A DNA stretch of 64,000 nucleotides, from NCBI RefSeq assembly GCF_017654485.1, contig NZ_CP061094.1:366590-430589 (forward strand), in the 5' to 3' direction. Shown here in pieces: positions 9,269 through 17,818 of this stretch; position 1 is the first letter of the stretch; each line of letters begins with the position of its first letter. Below the pieces are notes generated by a model, which was not told the DNA's origin, made no database searches, and saw nothing but the letters and a program-made list of their open reading frames with translations. Origin of the DNA: Roseomonas marmotae (lineage in GTDB: Bacteria; Pseudomonadota; Alphaproteobacteria; Acetobacterales; Acetobacteraceae). Position numbers and translations under genes: made by a program.

Positions 9269-9924
9269 CTGCCCCGGCGCCGCACGGCCTTCGGCCGGGC
9301 CTGCGGCGCCTCCTCCTCCCCGTATTGCGGCCGCAGGTCCAGCACCAGCACCGGCCAGTCCCGCCGCAGCCGCGCCAGGGCACGCCAGGGCGACCAGTCG
9401 GCCGACCAGAATTCCACGTCCATGCGGTCCGTGCGGGTGCTGCGCCTGTCCTGCCCGCCCGGCAGCAGCCGGACCTGCCGCAGGGCGCGGGTGGTGCCCC
9501 AGTGCGACCAGAGCCAGGCGAGAGCCTGCGGATGGTCCGGCCCCAGGGCCAGCACGGTGGGCGGCACGGGCACCAGCCGGTGCAGGTCGAAGGGGCAGCG
9601 CCGGTCCTGGTCCAGCCGGGACAGTGCCCGTGCCTGGTTCGCCGCCGCCGCCTCCCGCAGCCGCCGCGCCAGGATCTTGGCGCCGGAGAGGCTGATGGCG
9701 GGCCGGTCCTCCTCGGGCGCGGCCAGTTGCAGCAGCCAGTCCTCCTCCATCCCCGCCAGGTCCAGCACCCAGGGGATGACGCCCGCGCCTGCCGCCGCCA
9801 CGCGGAACCGCGCCATCTCCGCCGCCGGGCCGCTGATGGTCAGGAGATGACGCAGCCAGTCGGTATGCGGGGGCGCCTGGATTTCCTCCAGGGCCCAGGG
9901 CGCGGCTGGGGCGGCCATGTCCAT
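9265..9924 (-). CDS. Unknown protein between recombinase and ScpA
   Basis: The 219-residue protein is not recognised with confidence. It is rich in Trp, Arg, Leu and Ala, with distinctive segments IPWVLDLAGMEEDW (about residues 50-63), CPFDLHRLVPVP (about 110-121), WLWSHWGTT and FWSADWSPWRALARLRR. No signal peptide or membrane segment is visible, so it is probably cytoplasmic. The stop overlaps the scpA start (ATGA) and the start lies 16 bp after the recombinase stop, so the three genes are almost certainly one operon. By context it may act with the kleisin or recombinase in replicon maintenance; that is inference. Confidence 0.75.
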   Translation of the reverse strand: MDMAAPAAPWALEEIQAPPHTDWLRHLLTISGPAAEMARFRVAAAGAGVIPWVLDLAGMEEDWLLQLAAPEEDRPAISLSGAKILARRLREAAAANQARALSRLDQDRRCPFDLHRLVPVPPTVLALGPDHPQALAWLWSHWGTTRALRQVRLLPGGQDRRSTRTDRMDVEFWSADWSPWRALARLRRDWPVLVLDLRPQYGEEEAPQARPKAVRRRGR

Positions 9925-9940
9925 GCGCGGCCCTCCCCCG

Positions 9941-10969
9941 TCAGAGGTTCAGCAGCCGGGCCGGGCTGTCCTGGGTGATCTTGGCGCGGCGGCGGTAGCC
10001 CTGTGTGGTCGAGTAATCGGACTGCCGGGCGTGCTGCATCACCTGCTCGTCCAGCGCGCCGTTCAGATAGGCCTCGGTGATGAAGCCGGCGCGCAGGCCA
10101 TGCGGCGAGAGCCGCTCCCGCTCATCCACCACCAGCCCCGCCCTTTCGGCCCGGCGGCGCAGGATGCGCCAGACACCCTGCGGGCTCAGCCGGTCCTCCA
10201 GCGTGCCGGCGGCGGTGACGCGGCGGAAGACGGCGCCGTATTCGATGCGCGTCCGCTGCAGCCACTGTTCCACCGCCCGCACCGGGCAGGTCAGCGGGTT
10301 CAGGCCGCGCGGGATGCCGAGATCGGCCCCCTCCCCCTCCTGGTCGCGCTTGGAGCGCGGGATGTGCAGCGTCATGCCGTCGGTGGTGAAGCGCAGATGC
10401 TCGCGGTCGATGGCCACCAGCTCCGACCGCCGCAGGGCGCCGGCGAAACCGGTCAGGAAGATGGCCCTGTCCCGCAGCCCCGCCAGGTCGGTGCCGCAGG
10501 CGTTCAGCAGCAGCTTCACCTCGGTCGAGGTCAGCGCCGCCGCCGGCCGCACCGGCTTGGCATGGGTGGCGAAGATGCCGCGCAGCGTGGCGCGGATGAC
10601 GGGGTTGCCGGGCTGCCAGGGATGCCCGGCCTGCCGGTGCGCATGGGCGATGGCGGCCAGCCGCCGCTTCAGCCCGCTGCGCCCCAGGCTCCTGGCCAGG
10701 CTGGCCAGATGCCCGGCGATCACCACCGGCTCGGCCGGCAGGGCGCTGACGCCGCCATCCCGGCACCATTGCGAGAAGGCCTTCCAGTCCGAGGCATAGG
10801 CGCGGCGGGTATTCTCGGACAGCGCGCGGCCGGCATAGCCGGCGGCCCGGGCCACGGCCTCCCCGATGGGGCCGGCGAGCAGCGCCAGGGCCTCCGGCGG
10901 CAATGTCCCGGCCGCCAGGCGCTGGAGGGAGGGTGGCAGGATCTCCGGTTCCGGCTTCGGCTTGGTCAT
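9941..10969 (-). CDS. Tyrosine recombinase / phage-type integrase (XerC-like)
   Basis: The 342-residue protein has a core-binding N-terminal domain (about residues 45-130) and a full catalytic set: Arg181 (GALRRSELV), Lys207 (RSKRDQ), His290 and Arg293 (SPHGLR), His313 (MQHARQ) and the nucleophile Tyr325 (TTQGYRRR). It should cut and rejoin DNA at a specific site. It is not next to an identifiable attachment site or phage genes. As the first gene of an operon with scpA, plasmid dimer resolution is a reasonable guess, though a solitary integrase cannot be excluded. Confidence 0.88.
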   Translation of the reverse strand: MTKPKPEPEILPPSLQRLAAGTLPPEALALLAGPIGEAVARAAGYAGRALSENTRRAYASDWKAFSQWCRDGGVSALPAEPVVIAGHLASLARSLGRSGLKRRLAAIAHAHRQAGHPWQPGNPVIRATLRGIFATHAKPVRPAAALTSTEVKLLLNACGTDLAGLRDRAIFLTGFAGALRRSELVAIDREHLRFTTDGMTLHIPRSKRDQEGEGADLGIPRGLNPLTCPVRAVEQWLQRTRIEYGAVFRRVTAAGTLEDRLSPQGVWRILRRRAERAGLVVDERERLSPHGLRAGFITEAYLNGALDEQVMQHARQSDYSTTQGYRRRAKITQDSPARLLNL

Positions 10970-11237
10970 GGGCCCTCCCAGGGGTTCAGCCGCGGCGGGT
11001 GGGGAAGGCGGTCACCCGCGCATCCGGCGCGCCCGCACCGGCTGCGCGTCGGCAGCGTGGCGCATCAAGAGGCCGGCCATTCCGGAACCCCCACCCCCCC
11101 GGGCGGAACGAATACTGTTACTGGCTGGACTGATAGCACGCGGGCGGCGCGCATGCACCCGCCGCCGCTGAGGCGATTTTGACTGGCATGGCGGCGCCGA
11201 GGCGCCATCTGCCGGACAGACCAGCGGAGGAACACCC
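10970..11237. promoter_or_regulatory. Divergent promoter region, recombinase module and quinone oxidoreductase
   Basis: These 268 bp lie between divergent genes. An AT-richer patch near 11108-11135 is the most promoter-like part. A run of C (11089-11101) is also present. I see no recognisable operator. Confidence 0.3.
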
Positions 11238-12245
11238 ATGCCACTCCCCACAACCATGCGCTTCATCGACCTCCCCGCGCCGGGGGATGCCGGGGCGCTG
11301 CGGCCCGCGACCGGCCCCCTGCCCCGGCCCGCTCCCGGGGAGGTGCTGCTGCGGGTGGAGGCCGCCGGCGTGAACCGGCCGGATGTGGAGCAGCGGCGCG
11401 GCAACTACCCGCCACCCCCCGGCGCCAGCCCCGTGCTGGGGCTGGAAGTGGCGGGCGAGGTGGTGGCGCTGGGCGAGGGCGTGGAGGCGCTGAAGCCGGG
11501 CGACCGCGTCTGCGCCCTGGCCAATGGCGGCGGCTATGCCGAATACTGCGCCGTGCCGGCCGTGCAATGCCTGCCCTGGCCCGCCGGCTATGACGCCGTG
11601 CGCGCGGCCGCCCTGCCGGAGACCTATTTCACCGTCTGGGCCAATCTCTTCCAGATCGGGCGCCTCTCGGCCGGGGAGAAGCTGCTGGTGCATGGCGGCA
11701 CCAGCGGCATCGGCGTCACCGCCATCAAGCTGGCGCGCGCCTTCGGCGCCACGGTCTATGCGACGGCGGGGTCGGAGGAGAAATGCGCGGCCTGCCGGAG
11801 CTTCGGCGCCGAGGCCGCGATCAACTACCGCGACAGCGACTTCGCGGAGGAGGTCGCCCGCCTGACCGGCAAGCGCGGGGTGGATGTGGTGCTGGACATG
11901 GTGGGCGCCGACTACCTGGCCGGCAATCTCCGCAGCCTCGCCCCCGGCGGGCGCCTCGTCATCATCGGCTTCATGGGCGGGCGCTTCGCCGACAGGGTGG
12001 ACCTGGCCCGCATCGTCACGCGGCGCCTGACCGTCACCGGCTCCACCATGCGGCCGCGCGGCGCGGCGGAGAAGGGCGGCATCGCGCGCGAGCTGCGGGA
12101 GAAGGTCTGGCCGCTGCTGGAGCGGGGCGAGTGCGGGCCGGAGATCTACCGGGTCCTGCCGCTGGAGGCGGCGGCGGAGGCGCACCGGCTGATGGAGGGC
12201 AGCGGCCATATCGGCAAGATCATGCTGCGCGCCGGCCAGGGCTGA
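11238..12245 (+). CDS. NAD(P)H quinone oxidoreductase, MDR superfamily (PIG3-like)
   Basis: The 335-residue medium-chain dehydrogenase/reductase has an N-terminal GroES-like domain (PAPGEVLLRVEAAGVNRPD, GLEVAGEV) and a Rossmann cofactor domain with HGGTSGIGVTAI. It lacks the zinc-binding Cys cluster, as in quinone oxidoreductases and the PIG3 group, which reduce quinones with NADPH. GGAGGAACACCC before the ATG is a good ribosome binding site. It is monocistronic and faces the convergent gamma-carbonic-anhydrase-like gene. The physiological substrate is unknown. Confidence 0.88.
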   Translation: MPLPTTMRFIDLPAPGDAGALRPATGPLPRPAPGEVLLRVEAAGVNRPDVEQRRGNYPPPPGASPVLGLEVAGEVVALGEGVEALKPGDRVCALANGGGYAEYCAVPAVQCLPWPAGYDAVRAAALPETYFTVWANLFQIGRLSAGEKLLVHGGTSGIGVTAIKLARAFGATVYATAGSEEKCAACRSFGAEAAINYRDSDFAEEVARLTGKRGVDVVLDMVGADYLAGNLRSLAPGGRLVIIGFMGGRFADRVDLARIVTRRLTVTGSTMRPRGAAEKGGIARELREKVWPLLERGECGPEIYRVLPLEAAAEAHRLMEGSGHIGKIMLRAGQG

Positions 12246-12276
12246 GGGGCGCAGGACGCCCCCCCGGCGCGCCGGG

Positions 12277-12807
12277 TCAGTCGATCCGGCGCAGCCCGGC
12301 GGCGAAGCGGCGGGAATTGGCGACGTAATGGGCGGCCGAGCGCATGAGCTTCTCGGCCGCCGCCGCATCCAGGGTCCGCACCGCCCGGGCCGGCGCGCCG
12401 ACGATCAGCGAGTAGTCCGGGAATTCCTTGCCCTCCGTCACCAGGGCATTGGCGCCGACGATACAATGGGCGCCGATGCGCGCGTTGTTCAGCACCGTGG
12501 CGCCCATGCCGATCAGGCTGCCGTCGCCGACGGTGCAGCCATGCAGGATGGCATGGTGGCCCACTGTGACATCGGCGCCGACGGTGAGCGGCGCGCCGGG
12601 ATCGGCATGCAGCATCGCGCCTTCCTGGATATTGGTGCGGGCGCCGATGCGGATGGTCTCGTTGTCCCCCCGCGCCACGGCGCCGAACCAGAAGTTGACA
12701 TCCTCCCCCAGCACCACGGCGCCGATCACATGGGCATCGGGCGCCAGCCAGTAGCGGCCGGCCTCCGGCAGGGTCGGAGTGCGGTCATCCAGGGCATAGA
12801 CGGGCAT
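12277..12807 (-). CDS. Gamma-carbonic-anhydrase-like hexapeptide-repeat protein
   Basis: The 176-residue protein is a left-handed beta-helix of hexapeptide repeats. Metal-ligand positions of gamma carbonic anhydrases are visible: HADPG, then VGHHAILHGC, plus NFWFGAVARGDNE near the N-terminus. Such proteins are Zn- or Fe-dependent carbonic anhydrases or inactive homologues such as CaiE and PaaY. The ATG at 12807 gives the family-standard N-terminus (MPVYALDDRTPTL). It lies 97 bp downstream of the sugar-acid dehydratase on the same strand and may be co-transcribed. Real anhydrase activity cannot be judged from sequence alone. Confidence 0.88.
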   Translation of the reverse strand: MPVYALDDRTPTLPEAGRYWLAPDAHVIGAVVLGEDVNFWFGAVARGDNETIRIGARTNIQEGAMLHADPGAPLTVGADVTVGHHAILHGCTVGDGSLIGMGATVLNNARIGAHCIVGANALVTEGKEFPDYSLIVGAPARAVRTLDAAAAEKLMRSAAHYVANSRRFAAGLRRID

Positions 12808-12904
12808 GGGCGGCGTTCCTCGGCTGGGCGGCGGGCCTTGGCGCCCGCCTTCCCGCCATTCAAGGCGGAGCCCGCCCGGAGGGCAAGCGCCCCCCCCCGC
12901 GCCC

Positions 12905-14632
12905 CTAGTGGTTATCGCGCGGCACCGGGGAGCCGCTGCGGCCCACCAGGAAGTCGAAATCCGCGCCCTGGTCGGCCTGGAGCACATGATCGACATAGAG
13001 GCGGGTATAGCCCCGGTCGAAATGCTCCGGCGGCGGTGTCCAGGCGGCACGGCGCGCGGCCAGCTCGGCGTCATCCACATGCAGGTGCAGGCTGCCCGCC
13101 TTGACGTCCAGCGTGATGAGGTCGCCGTTCCGCACCAGGGCCAGGGGGCCGCCCGCCGCCGCCTCCGGCGCCACATGCAGCACCACCGTGCCATAGGCGG
13201 TGCCGGACATTCGGGCATCGGAAATCCGCACCATGTCCCGCACGCCCTGCTTCAGCAGCTTCTGCGGCAGCGGCATGTTGCCGACCTCGGCCATGCCCGG
13301 ATAGCCCTTGGGGCCGCAGTTCTTCAGCACCATGATGCAATCGGCGTCGATATCCAGGGCGTCGTCATCGACGGCGCGGTGCAGTTCCTCGATGCTCTCG
13401 AAGACCACGGCGCGGCCGGTATGCCGCATCAGGTGCGGCGAGGCGGCCGAGGGCTTGATGACCGCGCCATCGGGCGCGAGGTTGCCGCGCAGGATGGCGA
13501 TGCCGGCATCGGGCTTGAAGGGCTGCTCCGGCGTGGTGATGACCTCGCGGTTCCAGCAGCGGGCGTCCTTCACGTTGTCCCAGATGCTCTGGCCATTGAC
13601 GGTCAGCGCGTCCTTGTGCAGCAGCCCCTGCTCGCCCAGGTCGCGCAGCACCACCGGCAGCCCGCCGGCATAGTAGAAATCCTCCATCAGATACTGGCCG
13701 GAGGGCATCAGGTTGACCTGGCAATGCACCCCGCGCCCGAGGCGGTCGAAATCCTCCAGCGTCAGCTCCACGCCGATGCGCCGGGCGATGGCGATCAGAT
13801 GCACCACGGCATTGGTCGAGCCGCCGATGGCCGCCAGGGTGCGGATGGCGTTCTCGAAGGCCTCCCGCGTCAGGATCCTGTCCGGGGTCAGGTCCTCATG
13901 GACCATGCCGACGATGCGGCGGCCGGCCATGCGCGCCAGCTCGTTGCGCCGGGCATCCACGGCGGGGATAGCGGCATTCGCCGGCAGGCCGATGCCCAGC
14001 GCCTCCACCATCGAGGCCATGGAGGAGGCGGTGCCCATGGTCATGCAGGAGCCATGGCTGCGGTTCATGCCCGCCTCGGCCTCATGGAATTCCCGCAGCG
14101 TGATCTCGCCCGCGCGGAGCTGCTCGCTCATGGAGATGATATTGGTGCCGGAACCGATGATCTGGCCCTGGTAGACCCCGCGCAGCTGCGGACCGCCGGA
14201 GACGCCGATGGCCGGCAGGTTGGCGCTGGCGGCGCCCATCAGCAGGGCAGGCGTGGTCTTGTCGCAGCCCATCAGCAGCACGACGCCGTCCAGCGGATGG
14301 GCGCGGATGCCCTCCTCCACATCCATGGCGGCGAGGTTGCGGAAGAGCATGGCCGTCGGCCGCATGGTCACCTCGCCCAGGGAGGAGACCGGGAATTCCA
14401 GCGGAAAGCCGCCGGCCTCCAGCACGCCGTAGCGGACATGCTCGGCGATGGTGCGGAAGTGGCTGTTGCAGGGGTTCAGCTCGGACCAGGTATTGCAGAT
14501 GCCGACGACCGGGCGGCCATCGAACTGATCCTGCGGAAAGCCCCGGTTCTTCAGGAAGGAGCGGTAGTAGAAGCCCATCTTGTCCTGGCGTCCGAACCAG
14601 GCCTGGCTCCGCAGAGGCTTGTCGCCTTTCAT
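12905..14632 (-). CDS. IlvD/Edd-family sugar-acid dehydratase, probably L-arabonate dehydratase
   Basis: The 575-residue protein matches the IlvD/Edd family. It has the three Cys that hold the Fe-S cluster: Cys55 (NPCNSHF), Cys123 (MGCDKTT) and Cys196 (SHGSCMTMGTASSM). Length and Cys positions fit pentonate dehydratases such as L-arabonate dehydratase better than dihydroxyacid dehydratase. The neighbourhood (arabinofuranosidase, sugar-type importer) supports arabonate, giving 2-keto-3-deoxy-arabonate in the non-phosphorylative pathway. The ATG at 14632 has a GAGGAAACG upstream; the frame stays open to 14794, but that part overlaps the divergent regulatory region. Xylonate or gluconate remain possible substrates. 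Confidence 0.85.
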   Translation of the reverse strand: MKGDKPLRSQAWFGRQDKMGFYYRSFLKNRGFPQDQFDGRPVVGICNTWSELNPCNSHFRTIAEHVRYGVLEAGGFPLEFPVSSLGEVTMRPTAMLFRNLAAMDVEEGIRAHPLDGVVLLMGCDKTTPALLMGAASANLPAIGVSGGPQLRGVYQGQIIGSGTNIISMSEQLRAGEITLREFHEAEAGMNRSHGSCMTMGTASSMASMVEALGIGLPANAAIPAVDARRNELARMAGRRIVGMVHEDLTPDRILTREAFENAIRTLAAIGGSTNAVVHLIAIARRIGVELTLEDFDRLGRGVHCQVNLMPSGQYLMEDFYYAGGLPVVLRDLGEQGLLHKDALTVNGQSIWDNVKDARCWNREVITTPEQPFKPDAGIAILRGNLAPDGAVIKPSAASPHLMRHTGRAVVFESIEELHRAVDDDALDIDADCIMVLKNCGPKGYPGMAEVGNMPLPQKLLKQGVRDMVRISDARMSGTAYGTVVLHVAPEAAAGGPLALVRNGDLITLDVKAGSLHLHVDDAELAARRAAWTPPPEHFDRGYTRLYVDHVLQADQGADFDFLVGRSGSPVPRDNH

Positions 14633-14812
14633 ATCCGTTTCCTCATGGGGCCGGGCGCGCCGCGGTCCCCACGGCGATGCATCGCTCTCGACCCTGATGC
14701 GACCTGGTGGCGCGATGCAGCCGCGCACACCGGTGCCCAGTCTATGTCGTCCGGGCCGCGCAACATACCAAAAAGCTGGATATGGACCCGCCAAACTGAC
14801 ACAGTCCGGCCA
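14633..14812. promoter_or_regulatory. Divergent regulatory region, dehydratase and ArsR-type regulator
   Basis: These 180 bp between divergent starts should contain both promoters and an autoregulatory operator. An AT-richer segment at about 14760-14800 includes CATACC and GATATGG. The half-site CATACC resembles one arm of the GGTATATACC palindrome upstream of the importer operon, but no full palindrome is present. Confidence 0.35.
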
Positions 14813-15754
14813 ATGAGCAGCCTGTCAGACCGAAGCTTCGTCATGGTGCTGGCCGAGGAAAACGGAGAGGCGGTACGCAGCCTCGCCTCCCCTGTGCGGC
14901 TCCATATCCTGCGCCTGCTGCGCGAACAGGGGCCGATGAATGTCAACGACATCGGCCGGGCGCTGGGCCTGCCGCAATCAACCGTGGCCAGCAATGTGCA
15001 GATGCTGGAGAAGACGGCGCTGATCCGCACGGAAATCGTCAAAGCCAGCAAGGGCCAGCAGAAAATCTGCTCCACGCCGTTTGACGAGATCGTGATCCGC
15101 CTGCTGCCGCCCCCGGTGGAGCGCATGCAGAACCTGGTGGAGGTCGCCATGCCGCTCGGCCTCTATACCAGTTGTAGCGTCAGTGCCCCCTGCGGGCTCT
15201 GTTCCAGTGAGGGGGTGATCGGGCTGCTGGACGTGCCGGATTTCTTCCTCGACCCCGGGCGGATGCAGGCGACGCTGATCTGGTTTTCCCGCGGCTATGT
15301 CGAATACAAGTTCCCCAACAATGCCAAGCTGATGAAGAGCGGCATCGAGGCCCTGGAATTCAGCATGGAGATGTCCTCGGAAGTGCCGGGGACGAACCTG
15401 AACTGGCCTTCCGACATCAGCCTCTGGGTCAACAATGTCAGGATCGGCACCTGGACCTCGCCCGGCGACTACGGGGACAAGCGGGGTGCCTATACGCCGC
15501 GCTGGTGGAAGCTCGAAGGTTCGCAATACGGGCGCCTGACCACCTGGCAGATCACCCGGCGCGGCACCTACCTGGATGGCGAGAAGCTCTCCAACGTCAA
15601 TCTCGCGCAGCTGGATCTTCAAAGCCACCACTCGATCCGCCTGCGGGTCGGCATTGCGGAGGGCGCGAAGAATCCTGGCGGCGTGAACATCTTCGGCCGG
15701 GGCTTCGGCAATCATGACCAGGACATCATGATGCGCCTGCGCCTACAGGACTGA
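14813..15754 (+). CDS. ArsR-type winged-helix regulator with long C-terminal sensor domain
   Basis: The 313-residue protein has an ArsR-like winged helix at residues about 15-95 (LASPVRLHILRLL, then GLPQSTVASNVQMLEKTALI). An unusual domain of about 200 residues follows, containing TSCSVSAPCGLCSSEG and an aromatic-rich beta segment. Plain ArsR proteins are about 100 residues, so the extra domain probably senses a ligand, by context an arabinoside or arabonate. I chose the ATG at 14813 because the long upstream extension is antisense to the dehydratase gene. It lies between the dehydratase and the importer operon and is the obvious candidate to control both. The cluster of three Cys at about residues 122-131 could be structural or redox-active. 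Confidence 0.82.
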   Translation: MSSLSDRSFVMVLAEENGEAVRSLASPVRLHILRLLREQGPMNVNDIGRALGLPQSTVASNVQMLEKTALIRTEIVKASKGQQKICSTPFDEIVIRLLPPPVERMQNLVEVAMPLGLYTSCSVSAPCGLCSSEGVIGLLDVPDFFLDPGRMQATLIWFSRGYVEYKFPNNAKLMKSGIEALEFSMEMSSEVPGTNLNWPSDISLWVNNVRIGTWTSPGDYGDKRGAYTPRWWKLEGSQYGRLTTWQITRRGTYLDGEKLSNVNLAQLDLQSHHSIRLRVGIAEGAKNPGGVNIFGRGFGNHDQDIMMRLRLQD

Positions 15755-15780
15755 CGATTCCGTTCCATATCGGAGTTTCA

Positions 15781-15790
15781 GGTATATACC
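15781..15790. promoter_or_regulatory. Palindrome upstream of the arabinoside importer operon
   Basis: GGTATATACC is a perfect 10-bp palindrome in the 116-bp gap between the regulator and the substrate-binding protein gene. A TTGACC (15803-15808) lies just downstream and could be a -35 element. The site may bind the ArsR-type regulator. It is short, so chance is not excluded. Confidence 0.35.
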
Positions 15791-15870
15791 ACTATTTTCG
15801 TTGACCTCAGGCGAAGACGGCTCGTAGCGTCTGCTCAAGGCCCGAAAACAGGGTTTGAAGGAGACGTCGG

Positions 15871-17757
15871 ATGGAGATCCACCGCAGAACGCTGCTGGCG
15901 GCACCGCTTGCCCTGGCTGCTGGCCCGGCCGTTTCGCAAGGCTTCGCCGGCGGCCTTCCCCGCCACGAGACGCTGATCCTGGAGAATCCGGAGGGGACCA
16001 TCCGCAATGCCGGCTGGTTCAACATCTGGACCGTCAATGCCGGCGGCCAGTATACCGGCCTGCACCAGCTGGCGCTGGATACCCTGTGGTACATGGACCC
16101 CGAGCAGGGCCTCGACGGCCCCTGGGACAATTCCCTGGCCGCCGAGAAGCCGCAGTACAACAGCGACTTCACGGAAATGACGGTCAAGCTCCGGCCCGGC
16201 ATCCACTGGAGCGACGGCGTCGAGTTCACCTCCGCCGACCTCGCCTATACCGTCGACACGCAGATGAAGAACCTGGCGATGCGCTGGGGCGCGCTGCTGG
16301 CGCTGAATGTCGACAGTATCCAGACACCGGACCCCTATACCGCCGTCTTCCGGCTGAAGCGCCCGAACTCGCGCTTCCATTCCCTGTTCACGGTGCGCTT
16401 CAACGGCATCTGGATGATGCCCAAGCATGTCTTCGAGAAGCAGCCGGACCCGCTGCGCTTCGACTTCAACAAGCCCGTCAGCCTCGGCGCCTATGTGCTG
16501 CACAGCTACGACCCCGATGGAAAGCGCTTCACCTGGGAACGGCGCGAGGACTGGCAGCGCACCACGCTCGGCCGCTTCGGCCAGCCCGGCCCGCGCTATG
16601 TCAGCTATGTCGATGCCGGGCCGCCGGACAAGCGCGTCATCTCCCAGTTGAACCATGACCTGGACGTGATCCATGACGTGGCGCCGGAGGGGATGTTCAC
16701 CATCGCCCGGCAGTCGAAATCCTCGCACGGGTGGTTTCCACAGTTCCCCTACGCGCATCCGGACCCGACATTGCCGGCGGTGCTGTTCAACCACCAGAAC
16801 CCGCTGTTCCAGGACAGGCGCGTCCGCTGGGCGCTGGCGCTGCTGATCGATATCAAGGCTGTCGCCATGGCCTCCTACCGCGGCGCCGCCACGATCTCGG
16901 CCATCGGCATCCCGCCCACCGGCAACCATCCGCGGGACTACCACGAGCCGATGCAGGAATGGCTGACGGCCTTCGAGCTTGATACAGGCAAGCGCAAGAT
17001 CAAGCCCTACGACCCCACCATCGGCAAGCAGATCGCGGACCTGGTGCGCCCCACGAACGAGGGCGTGCCGACGGACCCCGAGCAGATCACCAAGGCCTTC
17101 GGCCATGGCTGGTGGAAGCCCAACCCACAGGCGGCCCAGGAACTGCTGGAGGCGGCTGGCTTCAGGAAGCAGGGCAACAGCTGGCGCACGCCGGATGGCA
17201 AGCCCTTCACCATCCGCCTGATGGTGGAAGGCGAGGCGCGGCCGGTCATGACGCGCGCCGGCACCATGATCACGCAGAACTGGCGCCAGTTCGGCATCGA
17301 TTCCCGCACCGAGGTCGCGCAGGGCAATATCATCGACCGCCGCAATGCCGGCGATTTCGAGGCCATCGTCTTCTGGAGCGTGGAGACCTATGGCGGCCAT
17401 CCCGACCTCGCCTATTTCCTCGATAGCTGGCACTCGCAATTCGTCGCCCCGCCGGGCAAGCCGCAGCCGCCGCGCAACTACCAACGCTGGTCCAACCCCG
17501 AACTGGATGCCCTGATCGAGCGGATCCGCGGCATCGGCTTCGAGGACCCGCAGACCGTCGATCTGGGGCGCGAATATGCCAGGCTGGCGGTGCGGGAAAT
17601 GCCGACCATCCCGCTGATGGCCTATAACGTCTTCACCACCATGGACGAGACCTACTGGACGGGCTTCCCCACCGCGGAGAACCCCTATGCCAACCCGGTC
17701 CCGAACTGGGGCAATTCCCGCTACATGATGGTGCGCCTGAAGCCGCGCCAGGGCTGA
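15871..17757 (+). CDS. ABC transporter substrate-binding protein, family 5, oligosaccharide type
   Basis: The 628-residue exported protein has an N-terminal signal with a twin arginine (HRRTLLAAPLALAAG), suggesting Tat export or a lipid-free periplasmic protein. It is larger than typical peptide-binding family-5 proteins (about 530), a size seen in members that bind oligosaccharides. AAGGAGACG precedes the ATG. It is the first gene of a five-gene importer operon that ends with an arabinofuranosidase, so the likely ligand is an arabinofuranosyl oligosaccharide; that is inference from context only. A GC-rich hairpin follows the gene. Confidence 0.88.
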   Translation: MEIHRRTLLAAPLALAAGPAVSQGFAGGLPRHETLILENPEGTIRNAGWFNIWTVNAGGQYTGLHQLALDTLWYMDPEQGLDGPWDNSLAAEKPQYNSDFTEMTVKLRPGIHWSDGVEFTSADLAYTVDTQMKNLAMRWGALLALNVDSIQTPDPYTAVFRLKRPNSRFHSLFTVRFNGIWMMPKHVFEKQPDPLRFDFNKPVSLGAYVLHSYDPDGKRFTWERREDWQRTTLGRFGQPGPRYVSYVDAGPPDKRVISQLNHDLDVIHDVAPEGMFTIARQSKSSHGWFPQFPYAHPDPTLPAVLFNHQNPLFQDRRVRWALALLIDIKAVAMASYRGAATISAIGIPPTGNHPRDYHEPMQEWLTAFELDTGKRKIKPYDPTIGKQIADLVRPTNEGVPTDPEQITKAFGHGWWKPNPQAAQELLEAAGFRKQGNSWRTPDGKPFTIRLMVEGEARPVMTRAGTMITQNWRQFGIDSRTEVAQGNIIDRRNAGDFEAIVFWSVETYGGHPDLAYFLDSWHSQFVAPPGKPQPPRNYQRWSNPELDALIERIRGIGFEDPQTVDLGREYARLAVREMPTIPLMAYNVFTTMDETYWTGFPTAENPYANPVPNWGNSRYMMVRLKPRQG

Positions 17758-17768
17758 CCACCTGAACC

Positions 17769-17792
17769 GCGCGGCCCTGTCCGGGGCCGCGC
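17769..17792 (+). other. Intercistronic hairpin after the binding-protein gene
   Basis: GCGCGGCCC and GGGCCGCGC form a perfect 9-bp stem with a six-base loop in the 61-bp gap between the binding protein and the first permease. No T-run follows, so it is more likely an mRNA-stabilising or partial-terminating element than a full terminator. Such elements often raise binding-protein levels relative to the permeases. Confidence 0.6.
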
Positions 17793-17818
17793 ATCCTGCT
17801 CGACACGGGGGGGGCGGC

